A stretch of 64,000 bases of DNA, taken from Hirudinaria manillensis (lineage: Eukaryota > Annelida > Clitellata > Hirudinida > Hirudinidae). The stretch is taken from positions 4,775,001 through 4,839,000 of the forward strand of contig CM067535.1 of assembly GCA_034509925.1 (NCBI GenBank). The letters run 5' to 3'. Shown in pieces: positions 33,201 to 48,200 of the stretch. The position numbers and the translations under genes were made by a program. The stretch's first letter is position 1, and every line of letters begins with the position of its first letter. A model generated the notes under the pieces. The model worked only from the letters and a program-made list of their open reading frames with translations. It was not told the origin of the DNA and made no database searches.

Positions 33201-36200
33201 CGTCGTACACCTCGGGCATGCCCGGAACGCTCGGAACGGCTGAAAAAGTTTCAACAAAAGTTTCAAGCATTGCAAGCTCTAGGAATGACTTTTAAAGTTC
33301 TGCAGTTAAACTAAAGTCAAGATCAGAATTTGCTCACTGAATTGACATTTCGGTTGAACGGTTTGTTGGAGTTCTGTGTAATCTCCAATTCCGATGGAAT
33401 TTTCAGCAGCCACTCTGAAATTGTACTGATTTCCTTCGAATAGACCCGTCACTTCGAACTCCAAGTTCTCGGTTGTGGTCACAGACTGCCACATCTTTCT
33501 CTGGGCTTCCTTCTTCTCGACGACATACCCCGTGATGTCACTGCCTCCATCTTTTTCTGGCTCCTCCCACTTCAAGGTGACGGTATTCGAGGTCACCGAT
33601 TTCAGACTCAGGTTCCTGACTGGTCCTGGTTTGTCTGACGTTAATAACAAAAATGTGATTAAAAAAATAAATAATTTGAAATATTAAAAAAAATTTGCAA
33701 CTGACCTTGAACTTTGACTTTAACGGCAAATGTTGCCTTGCCAAATGGATTCTCCAACGTCAGAGTGTACTGACCCGCATCCGTGACCTTCACTTTGTTC
33801 AAGTTCAGAGTAGTGAGATTGTGGGTGGTCTCGGGTTTGATCCGAACAGGGTCGGGGAGGAGTTGATTGTTGAACTGCCACGTGACTTTGGGCTGAGGAT
33901 GAGCTGTGAAGGGAATGTCGATGCTCATAGATTTGCCAGCAACTAAAGTTATTCCTGTTTTGTAGGCGGAATCATAGTTGCCAATCACAGGCGGGGCTGA
34001 AAGAAAAGTGATTATTAATATTAATAATAAAAATAATAATTATTAGACCCTTATCTCACCAATATTAAACATTTTTGAAATTATTAAATTAAATTTCCAA
34101 CCTTCAACAATAAGTTTGGCGTTTGAGGTTTTGTTCTTGAAAACAACAGAGTAGTCGCCTTCGTCCTTGCCATCAACGTCTTTTACAATCAACTTGTGCA
34201 CCTTTCCAGATGCTATGATGTCATACTTGTCCCCTTTTCTGATTGGCCGGTCGTTCTTGAGCCACTCGACTTTGGCATTGTCTTCGGCCAATTGGCACTC
34301 GAACGTGGCCACGGATGGGATTACAGTGACCTTCTGGTCTTCCAATTGTTTCTCAAAAGTCGTCGATGGTTCTGGAAAAATCATCATCATTATCATTGTT
34401 TCAAGTTGTGGAGATGCTGAAAGTATGCTGTTGTGTTCAACTGACCATATTTTACGGGAGCAGAGGGCTCAGAGAATGGACCCGGGCCGACCTTGTTTTC
34501 AGCCCTGACCCTGAACGAATATTCGTTCCCTGGCTTGAGTCCCGTGACTAAGTAACTCGTGGTAGTTATCGGTTGGCCGGGATTTACGGGGACCCAACCG
34601 ACCGTGCTTCCCAGGGATTTCATCTCGAGGGCGTAGGTCAAGTCGGGACAGTTCCCGTCATCTTTTGGTACAGTCCAATTTACCATGGCGGTATTTGGGG
34701 TCATTTCTGAAACGCCTGGACGACCAGGCTGGCCAGGCTTGTCGAAAGGATCCTTGGGGGTGACGGGACCAAGGATTTCGGACGAGTCACCGATGCCCGC
34801 TTCATTCACGGCTGCCACTCTGAACAAGTAGGAGGCCTTGTCTGTGAGGTCAGTCACCTGGTAATTGGTGTCCTTGCAAGGAACTTTGGTAAGGCGAGCC
34901 CACTTTCCACCGTAGCTACCCTGCTGTTGGATTTCAACGTGGTAGCCAATGACAGGGGAACCCCCATCGGACTGTGGGGGACTCCACTTGAGTTGGCAGG
35001 TCTTCTTCGAGATGCCATCGACCGACAAATCAATCGGTTTGCCAGGAACGGCTGTTGGAACAGAAATAGCAAATGTATGTCTTTCATCATCCATTCTCGA
35101 GTTGTTGTTGTTGATAAAACAAGAAGAACTTAAGAAGAAGAAGAAGAGGGAACTTACTAAATCCTTTTCCTGCCGTATAGGGTTCTGTGATCTCTGCAAA
35201 TGGTCCCAGGCCCACCTTGTTTTCTGCGGCCACCCTGAACAGGTACTGGTTTCCCTCGAAGAGTTTCGAAGCCACGGTTTCCATGGTGTCCTTGGTAACT
35301 GTTCCCACGGTGATCCAGTTGCTTTTTGTCACTTCCCTCTTCTCGACAATGTAGGCCGTGATCTCAGATCCTCCATCGGACTCTGGCTTCTCCCACTGGA
35401 TGTTGGCAGAATCCGCAGTTGCCTTGGCAACGCGCAGCGATCGAGGTGCTGATGGTTTGTCTAATTGAATGATGCATTAAACTTACAGAACATAATTCAG
35501 AAGATGAATAAAACAAATCATTACTACTACTAATATTAATATTAATTAATAAAATAAATATTAATTAATAATAATAATAAATAATAAATAATTACGAATC
35601 AGATGAAATCTTGCTTGGGAAATAGCGTTAAAACTGACCCAAGACATTGACATCAAAGGAGAGTTCTGCTGTTCCGGCTTCATTTTCAGCCACCACTTTG
35701 TAACTTCCTGCATCTTTGGACGATGGACTCGTGTTGTTGAGGCCAGTGGTGTCCTTCATGACATTAAACATGGAACCATTCAGGGGTTCATTGTTCAAGT
35801 ACCACTTGAGAGTAGGAGCTGGGATTCCCGTGAATTTCACATTCACTGCGAGGTTGGAACCTGCCTTTACTTGAATCGGTTGCTTTTGGGGTTTTTCCAA
35901 CTCCAACGACGGAGGGACTGAAAATGAGAGTAATTTTGAATAAAAAAAAATATATATCCCTGGAATTAAGACATATATTTATTTATTTTGAAAGAAATTC
36001 AAATGAATCTAAATTATCTCCAATAATTATGTTTTTGCTTTGATATATCAAAACTAACCGAGAACGATGAGTTTAGCTTCGCATTCCACCTTCTCCACTT
36101 TGTTGTCCACCTCCACTTTGTAGGTGGCGCCATCTGAAACTTCCACCTGTGGCACCTCGAGAGCTGCCTCACCATCCTTAAGGGAGGTCTTGTACTTTTT

Positions 36201-39200
36201 CATGTCCTTGATTTCACGACCGTCCTTGAACCATGTGACCTTGGCAGGGGGCTGGCCCAACTCCACCTTGCAAACGAACCTGGCCTTGCTTTTCACTGGT
36301 ACCTTCTGATCCTCCAATGGAGAAATAATCTTTGGTTTGATTCCAGCTGAAAGACATTTTTACAATGAAATGTTTACATGTAATTTGATATTTAACAAGA
36401 TTAACACGATTGCTTCTTGAGCTTACCTAATTTATCCTCAGCTTTAATGGATTGGACGGACTCTGCAGACGGTCCTACCCCAGCTTTGTTTTCCGCTGCA
36501 ACTCTGAAGTCGTATTTCTTTCCAGGTTCCAAGCCCTTGACCATGAAGGTCGGGCTTCGAATCTTGTCTTCGGTGATCCTTTTCCATCGAACCGAATCCT
36601 CTGGCTTGAACTCGAGGACGTAGTTGGTGACCTCGGCTCCCCCGTCGTCGGTGGGTGGAGTCCAAATCAAGGTGATGGAATTCTTTGTCGATTCTTTCAT
36701 CTCGGGAGAACCGGGTTTTCCGGGCTTATCTAAAGAGATGATTGAAATATTCAGCAATGATTCTAAGCTTTATTATAAATCTAATCTATGTAATATAATA
36801 TAATAATATTAATCTAAGTTCTATTATTAATAGAATATTTATTCAAAGAAATACTCGAAATAATATGGTTTATAAGTGATAGGCCCTCACCCCAAGGGTT
36901 CTTTGCAGTGATTGGTCCAGACTCTGGACCTGGTTCCCCCTTCCCAGCCTTGTTTTCTGCAACGATCCTGAACGAATACTCGTTTCCTTCGACCAAGTCC
37001 TTGACTGGGAACTTGGTGTCGGGTACGATTTCCTTGCTGATTTGAATCCACCTGGCCGGAGCACCTGGAGTGACGAGTCGCCTCTCGACATGGTAGCCGA
37101 TCACTGGTGAACCACGATCAAATTCAGGTGCAGACCATTCAAGGTTGCATCCGTTTTGGGTCATGTTCAGTACTTCAGGAGCAGAAGGTGGCCCAGGAGG
37201 AGCTGTTTATTGATTGAATTTTGTCATGAAGCTGTCTTAGGGACATCTGATAACTTGTTATTTTGTGTGATTAATCGGTTAATTAATCAATTAGCTAATC
37301 AAACAATTATTTGATAATTAAATTAATTAATTAATTTTAAAAAAAGATTTGAATATCAACGTTGTGAAATGATGTCATTAATATCTTAAATTACCAAAAG
37401 AGTGCTTTGCCGTGATTGGCTGGCTCAACTCTGCCCATTCTCCGACTCCAACATCGTTTTCAGCAGCCACTCTGGCATAATATTGATGGTTCTCAGTCAG
37501 AGGTTTCAACAAGAACTCGAGTTTTTCCTCTGTCACTTCAACTGCTCCAAACTTCTGCCAATCACGTCGCACTGCTTCCCTGCATTCCACCTGATACCTG
37601 ACCAATGGAGAGCCGCCATCATCGTTTGGCTCCTCCCACTTGATACCTATGGCAGTTTCGGCAACCGTAGTCACGGCCAGGTTGAGAGGGATTCCAGGAA
37701 TATCTAAAAAATTTTTTAGCAACATTTGTGCCTCATTTGCTCGATAATTAGTTATAATTAGTTATTATTATTGCATACCTATGACTTTCACTTTCACTTT
37801 GAATTCGGCCTGTCCCAAGTTGTTCTCGATGCAGAGGCAGTAATCGCCGGCATCCTTACGAGTGACTTTTGTCAGTTGAAGAGACGAAGACTTCCGATTG
37901 GTCTGTATTTTTACTCTCGGGAATTTTGCCGCATCCGGCAGTTTTTGATTGACATTGTAAGTCCACTGGACGTTAGGTTCTGGACTTGCAGTATAAGGAA
38001 CATCCAAGGTAACAGAAGTTCCTACTCTGAGGGTGATGACGTCTTCGTAGCTGTGCTTGCCGATGGTCGGTTTGGCTGAAGTGGAAAGCACGTTGTTACA
38101 TTCTCAAAGGCATTAATTAGTACAGTTGTTGTCATCATATGTTTCTAATGGAGTGTTAACAAAATGTTGATAACAGCTATTCTGATAAACTGATAACAGC
38201 TATTCTGATGACGACTATACCTTCGTGCAGTACTTTTCCAGTGGTGACCAAATCTTTGAACTCGGCCGTATAAGTACCTAGGTCTTCCAGCAACACCTTT
38301 TCGATCACCAGTTTGTGGGTTTTCCCCGAGGCAAGGATCTTTCGATTGAGGTCAGCAGGACTCACCCTTTTCTTGTCCTTGTACCAGTCAATTTTGACGC
38401 CCTCCTTTGAAAGTTCACATTCCAGGGTCACAGACTGACCCAGTTCGTCTACTTGGACATCTTGCAATTCCTTTATAAACTTCAGCTCTTCAGCTAGGGT
38501 GACACAAAAGGTCATTTAATAGTTAATCAATTAACAAATAAAATAGGAATTAAGCAACTCACTGTATTTGACGGGACTTGATGGCTCTGAAGGTAAACCC
38601 TTTCCTACCCTGTTAACTGCACTGACCCTGAACTCGTAGGATGTTCCTTCTTTAAGGTCATCCACCCTTAGTTCGGTGGTCTTAACATTTTCAGACTTGA
38701 CCTTCCAGTTGTCTTTATTTATTTTCATCTCAAGGACATAGTGGGTGACCTCTGCTCCTCCATCCAGTTCTGGAGGTGACCACGTGACCAGGGCTGAATC
38801 TTTTTGAAGTTCTGACACCTATAGAAATGATTATAATAAATGTAACCACTTATTATATCTGTTAATTAATAATAATATTAATATATATAACTAACGGTGA
38901 TGTTTTTCGGAGGTCCCGGTTTATCTACGGCATCCTTGGCAACGAATATTCCGGTCGTTCCTGATGGTTGACTGAGTCCGACCTTGTTTTCGGCAACGAC
39001 CCTCAACTCGTATTCTGCTCCTTCCACGAGATCGGATATCTTTTTCAACAGATCCAATTGAGAGTTTTTATCGACCTTGACAAACTTTGACCTTTGACTC
39101 GATCTCTCGACGTAGTACCCGGTGATGGGTGAACCGCCGTCCTGCTCTGGAGTTTCCCAGACCAACTCACAGCTATTTTTAGTAACGTTTTGTATGCGTA

Positions 39201-42200
39201 CATTTCTCGGAGGGCTGGGAGGAGCTAGAGGATGGCAGAAATAAGATTTACAAATTAATCAAATAAATATTTAAATCTTTTTAATTAAATCAAAAGTTCA
39301 CCTAGTTTGCTCCTAACGACGATAGCGTCCTTAGTAACGGCCCAGTCACTCTGTCCCACTTCATTGACAGCAGCAACCCTGAACAGGAGATGTTCCCCAT
39401 CCTTCAGTTTATCGACCTTGAACTCGAGTGCTTGACCTTCGATCGTCTTGACCTCTCCGAGGGCAGTGAACAACTTTCTTGTGGCATCTGCTTTCTCGAG
39501 CAGGTAGGTTTTGATGGGTGAACCGCCATCTTGTTCCGATGGCTGCCAGGTGAGAGTCACCGAATTGTCGACAACTTCGGAGGTCGCAAAGTTCAGGGGA
39601 GTCGATGGTTTGTCTGAGGTCACATTTACATTTTAATTAATTAATTTAAGTTAATGAATAAATAATTAAATAACGGTCCATGAATAATAATTAGGAATAT
39701 TTTAAAAATAAAAACTTATGAAGTCATAATAATTGCATATTATTATCATTAAAAATTATAATTTACTAATGAAACCAAATGACCTTTAACAATGACTGGA
39801 AACTCAGCAGAATCTTCTCCTAATTCGTTTTTGGCAACAATCTTGAACTTTCCACTCTTTGCAGCCTTTTTCAGAGTTAAATTGTTGACAGTTTTGTCTT
39901 GACTTAGAGCAACATCTCCTCCATGTTTCAATGGAACGTTCTCGTCCTCCGGTCCATCACCTGCGAATAACCAGATGACTTCTGGTTTAGGGAAACCAGT
40001 GACAATGGCACTCAAGGCGACGGGAGAACCGGCTTTGAAAGTCAAGGGTTGACCGTCCCTGAACTTTGGACCTAGTTCGACCTTCGGGGCAGCTTTGACG
40101 GTGACTTTGCACACCGATTCGATCTTTCCTTGTTTGTTGACCACTGCGATTTTGAAAGTCCCAGTGTCTTCGTCGACCTTCGAAGGGGCAACCCTGAGGG
40201 TGAGGGTGCCTGATTCCTGTCCAGTGGTGTACTTTTGACCTGGTTTTATCTCCTTGTTATTATTGTCGTACCAGGTGACCTTAGCCGTCTCGAGCGCTTC
40301 GGGATTGACTTGACATTCGAGAAGGATTTCTTCTGGTTGAACGACTTCAACGTCGACGAGGGGTTTCAAGAACTTCGGTCTGCTGTCGATGGCGTCCTTG
40401 AACCTCGTGACGACCTCCGACCAGGGTCCGAGGCCTGCCTTGTTTTCTGCTGCCACTCTGAATTCGTAGTTCTTTCCTTCTTTGAGGTTCTCTACCTTCA
40501 TCTCCAAAGATGGCGTGTCACCGACTTTTGTCCATTTTCCATCTTCTTGTTTTCTTTCGACGACATATCGAATCACTGGACTTCCTCCGTCACCCTTGGG
40601 TGCCTTCCATTCGAGAGTGACCCCGTTTTTGTCGGATTTCGTCACTCGGAGTTCCTCGGGTTTTCCCGGTTTTCCTGGAGATGGGGATGAATGAAAATGA
40701 TATGAACATTTTATGTCAAATGGACCTAGGGCTGATAATTTATGATTTATTGATTAATCAGGTAATATTTCTAGAAAACATTTGAATTGTTAACAAACCA
40801 AATGGAAAGTTGATCTTCGTCAGTTCAGATTGTGGACCAGCAGGTCCTTCTCCGACTTCATTGACTGCCAAAACACGGAACTGATATTCAGTGTCCTCCA
40901 CAAGATCCGAAACAGTCATCTTCAGGTCTTTAACGGGTTCCTTGGTCACTCGAACCCATCGCGTACTTCCCGGTTGGCCAGAAGTTCTCTCCACGTGGTA
41001 CCCCGTAATTGGTGAACCACCGTCCTTTTCAGGAGCCTTCCAGGTCAGAGTGCAAGATTCGTTGGTGACGTCACTAATTTCTGGCTTTGATGGAGCACCA
41101 GGTACAGCTAAAGCAATTTAATAATTTTAAATGTAACCATATTTCCTTTTTATCCCACAAATCTCATAATTTGGTTGGAAAATATATATTAAAAATATGT
41201 AATGAAAATGTTCAAAATTCATGAAACTGCACCGACCGAATTGACTCTGGGGCACTGCAGGTTTTGATAATTCAACGAAAGGTCCGAGGCCGACATCGTT
41301 TTCGGCGGCCACCCTGAAGTAACAGGGCTGATTGGGGGTCAAATTGGGGGCCGAGGTCAACTCGAGTCCTTCAGTCACACCCTCTTTGACCCACTGGCTC
41401 TTAGAGGCATCCCTTCTTTCGACGATATATTGTTTTACGAGGCAACCTCCGTCGTCGTTCGGTTCGAGCCACTTGAGGCTGACCGAGTTGCTTGTTGTTG
41501 AAGCGACAACAAAATCAGTCGGTGGACCTGGTTTGTCTGCGTGAAGATGGGATTTCCGGTTAGTCATTGGAGGGCATGCATTTGGGAATAAATAATTAAA
41601 TAATTGTAAGTAATTATAATGTTGTAAATACTTAAATAAACTGGATGATCTCTGGATAATTGTCACAATTTATCCTCACCAATCACCACAACTTCCAGGT
41701 CAAAGGTAGCTTCACCGAATTCATTCTTGAGGTTCAAAGTGTACTTTCCAGAGTCTGACCTCACGACCTTTGACATCGTCAGCTTGGTCTTACTTGTTGT
41801 TGATTCCTCCTTGAATCTCTTAGCATCGGGCATTTTGTCAGCTCCTTTGTACTTCCAGGTAACTTTGGGTGCAGGCGAAGCTTCAAAAGGAATCTCCAGG
41901 ACGGCTGTAGTGCCTGCCTTCAAGATCAGCTTATCTTCATAGCTGTGCTTTCCTATTTTTGGTGCAGCTGGTGTACAAATGAAAGGTAATTAATATTCAA
42001 ATCATTAAATAACATCTCTGAACTATTAATTAAATATCTAGTTAATATTAACTGTATGTTCTTCATCAATAAACAGATGATACCTGAAAGGGTGACATTT
42101 GCAGAACTGTTGAGTTTCTGATAAGTCACCGAGTACTTTCCAATTTGCTCCATAGATGTCTTGGCCACCACCAACTTATGAACTTTGCCCTCGACGATGA

Positions 42201-45200
42201 GGTTATAGATTCCATTTTTCTTTAAAGGTTTTCCTTCCTTCAACCAGTCGATCTTGAGATCTGCTTTGTTCAACTCACACTCCAGTGTCATTTGACCTTC
42301 CAAGGAGGTCAACTTGATATCACTCAGAGGTCGCACGAATTTCACTTCATCGACTGAAGTTAAAATACATTTAAAATTAATTTTCATTGTAAAATTTGTC
42401 GATTAATGGAAGAAACAAATTGAACAAGAGTCAAATAAAGTAAATTAGTACCATATTGGAGGGGCTTCGTTGCATCGGAGGGCTGACCTTCACCGACCTC
42501 ATTGATGGCTGTGACCTTGAACTGATGGGGTACACCAGGCTTCAGGTTATCCACCTTGAAAGTCAGTTCGCCATCACCTTTGACCAGCTCTTTAACTGGT
42601 GTCCATTTGGCATCTTTTGGTGATTTGTATTCCACTTTGTAGTTCAAAATCGTTGAACCTCCGTCGGACTTCGGGGGAGACCAATCCACGATGGCAGAAT
42701 TCTCGTTGATTTCTTTCACTTTCACTTCCTCGGGTTTTCCAGGCACAGTGGCTTTCGGTTTGATGTCTTTGACAACTGCAGGAAGAGATGGTTCGCCAGG
42801 ACCATTTATATTCTCGGCAATCACCCTAAACTGATCTCCATCTTTGAGATCTTTTGTGATGTCACATTTCAAAATAGTTTCTCCTGGCTTGACAGGTAGG
42901 TTGCTAAACTTGACCCATTTCTTGTCCTGACCTAATTTCTCCACTTGATAGTTTGTTATGTCTTGACCTCCAGTGCTTTCAGGGGCATCCCAAGTGAGGG
43001 ATTGAATTCCTGATGTTTCCGGCGAGATCTTTACGTTGCGAGGTTGGGAAGGTTTGGCTGAAGTAAGAAATCATTTAAATTAAGTGATTAAAATGAAATT
43101 ATTAAGAATAATAAGTTAGCTGATATTATACGCATATTATTACCATAAAACATTTTCTATGAAAAAATTTCTGCTGACCTGATTTCTTAGCGACCTTGAC
43201 TGGCTTATCCAACGTCACCCAATCAGATTGTCCGCTCTCGTTTACAGCTGCAACCCTAAACACGTATTCTGTGTCCTCAGTCAATTTGGCTACCTTGGAG
43301 TGGAGTTCACTAGGTGCAGTTGTTCCAGCAGAAATGAAGGCAGGTTTCTTGACCTCCTTCCTTTCCACGACGTACTTCAAGATTGGTGAACCACCATCCG
43401 ACTCGGGCAATTCCCAGACCAGGTCGACGTAATCATCCTTGACCTCTTTGACCGTCAGATTTTTTGGAGGAGTAGGTTTTCCTTGTGGGTCACGTGAATT
43501 GTTTTGATTCAATTTAGGAAAAAAATTAATATTTTATAAAATCAAATTATGGAATTATTAACTAATTATTAGTAAGTTATTTCAAAAATTCACCTTTGAT
43601 CACCACTTCGAAGACTGCCTCGTCACTTCCGGCCTTGTTTTCTACCTTGACCTTAAGTTGACCCGAATGTTTTGGCTCGGCAGCCTTTAAAGTCAGGATG
43701 GAAGTTCCATCTTTGGTGTCTAGTTTTAGACCGTTGGTCGAGGTCAGCGGTTGGTCGTTGAGAGTCCAGGTGACAGTCGGTGTGGGAATTCCGGTGAAGT
43801 TCACTTGGACGATGAGGGGCGACCCGGCCTTAGGCTTCTGGGGTTCTTTGAATTTTGCCAGGTAAGAAAGTTTCGGTTTCACTGTCAAGAAAAACAGCTC
43901 GCGTCAAGAAATTTCATAAATTGCAAACGTCATCAAACCACGGTTCTCACCCATGACCGTGACGTTGGCCTTGGTTTCGACGCTTCCGAGACCATTCTTC
44001 AGCTGGCATTTGTAGGTACCAGAGTCGGTCGTCTGAGAATCTCTTATCTCCAAGGTTAATTGTTCTCCGATAGTGGACAATTCATACTTCTTTGAGTCCT
44101 TGAAATTCAACGGTCTCCCATCCTTGGTCCAAGTTGTTTCTGAGTTTGGTTGACCAGGTTGAGCAGAGAACGTCAATATGATTACTTCTGGAGAGACTAC
44201 AATGACGTCTGCCATGTTTTCTAAGATTTTTGGAGGAGAATCTGTTTTCGGCTGATCTTTCTGTTGATCTTTCTGTTGTTCTGGTTTTGTTTCTTCTTCT
44301 GTTTTCGGTTTTTCAAACTCAGAAGGTTTCTCTTGGGTTTCTTTTGGTTGTTCTGCAATCTTTTCTTCTGGTTTCGTTTCTTCTTCTGTTTTCGGTTTTT
44401 CAGAAGGTTTCTCTTCAGTTGGCTTGTCTTCTGCTATCATGCAATGGCAATAATAACTTAGAATGTTTGCTATTTGTAATTAATATTCCAATATTTAAAT
44501 TGGCATCGATGGGCGTAATGAACATAGTTCGTGAAATCGGTCCCAACTCACCTGGTTGTGAAGGAGGATTCTTTGCAACTAACGGACCAGAGGGGGCACT
44601 GAAATCTCCAGGACCGACCCCATTGACGGCCCGAACACGGAACGAATACTCCTCCCCTTCCTTGAGGTCGTTGATTTCAAATCGTGTTGTCGTGATCAGA
44701 ATTTTATTGACCTTGACCCACTTTCCACTTTTTCCGACCTGCTTCTCCACGTCGTAGCCTGTCACCGGAGAGCCGTTGTCAGTTTCTGGAGCTTCCCAGT
44801 TGACGAGACACGAGGATTTGTTGATGTTGTCCACCAAAACATTCTTCGGCTCAGACGGTGGGGCTTGAATTTTAAAACAAATATTAACAAGTAAAGCTAT
44901 GACTTTTAAAAATTATTGTAGCATTTCAATTCAATATTTAATTAAATTCATCAAAATCCTTGCAATGGGTATTTATATGAAAAAAGAAAACATCAAGAAA
45001 AGTCACTTCCTACCAGGAACAACTACTTTGACTTTGAACTCCACTTGACCGTTCTTGTTTTCCACGACCACTTTGTACTCGCCTGCATCTTCTGCCGTGA
45101 CCTTCGTCAAGGTCAACTTGGCAGAATTTTGAGTGGTGAGTGGCTTCACACGACTTTGATCGGTCAGCGACTTGTCGTTTATCGTCCACGTGACCTTAGC

Positions 45201-48200
45201 AGGAGGCACCGATAAGTATGGAATGTCTACGAGACCTGTTCCACCTGGTTTCACTACCAGAGTGTCTGACATGTCTTTCTTTGTCAACATAGGGGGAGCT
45301 ACAGAAAGTTCATATGTTACCATATTTCCAAAGCAAACATTACCAAAATGAATTTTAATAGGTTCAAAAGGTCAGGTCTCACCTTTCAAGACCAGTTTTG
45401 CAGTAGATTTGAGATTTCCTTGGCGGAAGAAAATGGTGTATTCGGCCTCGTCGTCTGCCAATGGCGGGGAAGCAAATTCCATTCTGTGTTCTTTACCCTG
45501 ACTGATGAACTTGATGCGATTGGTCGGCTTAAACGGCTTGCCATTTTTCAGCCACTCAGGTTTGAGGTTATCTTTAGCCACTTCGCATACAAAAACCATT
45601 GGTTGATTTAAATCTTCCACGATGACGTCGTTGAGAGTCTTCGTAATTCCCGTTGTGTCGGCTGCAATCGTTGTTTAATTTATTCAAACAGTTGTTCAAG
45701 TTCAATAACAAAAGAACATTTTGTAAGTTAAAAAAGATAATTAGTTTTAACAGCAAATTAAATGGCCAATAACATTTCACAAACCTGTGACGTTGACGAC
45801 GGAGGTGGAGCTTACGGGGCCGAGTTCGAGGGCAAATTCTCCAGCATCCTTGAGAGTTGCCTCTTTTATGAGCAGGGTGTGTTCCTTCCCCTGAACTTTG
45901 ACCTCGTAATGTTTGTCGACCTGTGGCAGAATCTCTAGGTCGTTTTTGAACCACGTGGCAGGTACGTCTGGCTTGGAGACGGTTGCTTTCAAGAGAATGG
46001 GTTGTCCTTGCTTCACTGTGATTGGTGTTTCCAAAGGAGTCACCAACTCCACAGGGATTTCTGCAAACAAGAATCTCCATTGCAAGCCACAAACTTCTAA
46101 GCTCAGCTAGACAGTCAACTGTTAAGTATTTATTGATTATTTAAAAAAAAAATTCAACCGAAGATTCACCTTCGACCCAAAGGGTTGCCTTGGTAACCAA
46201 ATCCGATGCAGACTTTGGAATGCACGAATATTCGGCTTCGTCTGCCAAGTCGCAAGCCTCGAAGACCAACTTGTGAACTTTGCCCTCATCTTCGACGACC
46301 TGTTTGCACTTGGATTTGCTCTCCTCGACCTTGAACTCTTTTCCGTCCTTCAACCACGTGACTTCCTTTTCCGGTTGTTTAAACTTGCAGGTCAAGGTGG
46401 CGGGCTGGTTTTCGGTGACTTTGACTTCTTGCAGTGGAGTTTCTATTTCGTTTGGTTTTTGTTTGGGAGCTGCCAGGTTGCATTTACAATTAAAGTTGAT
46501 TAAAACATATCAATTACTTTTAATATTTTTCAAATAGTAATATTTGCTATTTATTTTTACTTGTATTTTATTGATATCTAATTTAGTGATTTCTAATTTC
46601 ATAAAACCTCTTGCACAAGAATCAAGTCCTAATACGTTAACACTTCAACATTATTATTGTGGACATTCAACAAATGTTCACCTTCAACAGTTAATTTTCC
46701 AGTGCTGATCAAATCCTTGCAAACGACCTTCACCTCCGAAGCATCCTCGGGTCTGACGTTCTCGATGACCAGTTTGTGCACCTCACCCTCTGAGGTCACG
46801 TGGTACTTAACACCCGGTTCGACCTTTTTGTCGTTGAGGTACCAAGTTACTGGGAGATTTGCTTTGTCAACTTCGAATGTGAATGTGGCTGCCTGCTTTT
46901 CCTTGGCTGTGACGTTCTCCAATGGCCTGATGATCTTCACCTGATGATAAGATTTGAAAAGCAATGATGTCATATTCGTTACTAATTGTAACTTATTTAA
47001 TGTTCATTAAATTCATCATTATCATAATTAACTAACAAGAGAAATGCATTCAAAGCAAAAGTTGGTTGTTATTGAAAAGTTGAACTATCCAATGATGGAT
47101 TTCCATCTTCAAGAACTTACTTCTCCTGTCTTTATATCCAGGTCACCAGTCTTTGGCTGTTCCTGCTGAGGCTTTTCATCCTTTTTCTTTCCTTCCTTCA
47201 CCGATTCTTCTACGGCTTCAGGAACGATCAATTCCTTTTCTTCCTCCACCTTTCCACCCTTTTCCAGTTGGATGCTCTTCCGTGATTTGTCCAACTTCTC
47301 TAATGGTTGGCTCTCGATCTTGGATGATGATTAAAAACATTAATCACTTAATAAATGTTAATTCTAAATGATGCGACAAAATACGAATAATGATGAAATT
47401 GAATTCCTAAGTTGATGAAGATGTTGTTCACCAATTCAGAAGGTCTCCTCTTTTCCACATCAACCTCTGGTATCGGTTCAAAGACGGACATTTTCCTCTC
47501 GGGTTCCTCTTTTTCGGTCAATGGTTCCTGACCCTCCCTGGGTTCGACTTTTTTCAGTTCACCCCAATCGACTTCGTCGCCTTCGCTCGACTTTGCGTCG
47601 ACGGATCTGAAGACGAAAGCATGTCGTGCAGGACCGCGTAATGTCTTGTCAAGTTAAAAAATATTAAAGACAACTCACATCTTCTTCAACTGAGACTTCC
47701 AGTCTTGAACTTCCTCTTCTTTGTCGGTCACCATGAGAGTCGCAGGGCAGGACTCGACTCCGAACTCGTTCTTGATGGTCACGGAAAATGTTCCGGCATC
47801 GTTCTTCTTGATTCCATCCATTTCCAGGACGTTTTCTCCCGTTTCCTCGTCAACATAGACCCTTGTGTTCTTGTCATTGGTCAACTTCTTCCACTTTCCC
47901 TTAGACCATTCGATAGTCGGTTTTGGTTCTCCGACAACCAGACAACGGAAAATGGCCGTCTGACCTGAATTTGGAAGCAATGTAAAAAAAATGTCAGAAA
48001 GACGAGTATTAAAGTGACATGAAGAAACTGGGAAAGAACTACAAAATAAAACAACTTTGCGTTCTAAAATCTTCCAACCTTCTAGAACGACGCATTTGAT
48101 TGGCTTCCTCTTAAACTCAGGCGCCGTTCCACCGACAGTCAAGTCAGCTTCCGACGTTACTTCTCCTCCGTTGTTCTTGGCCACGACCTTGACCTTGCCT

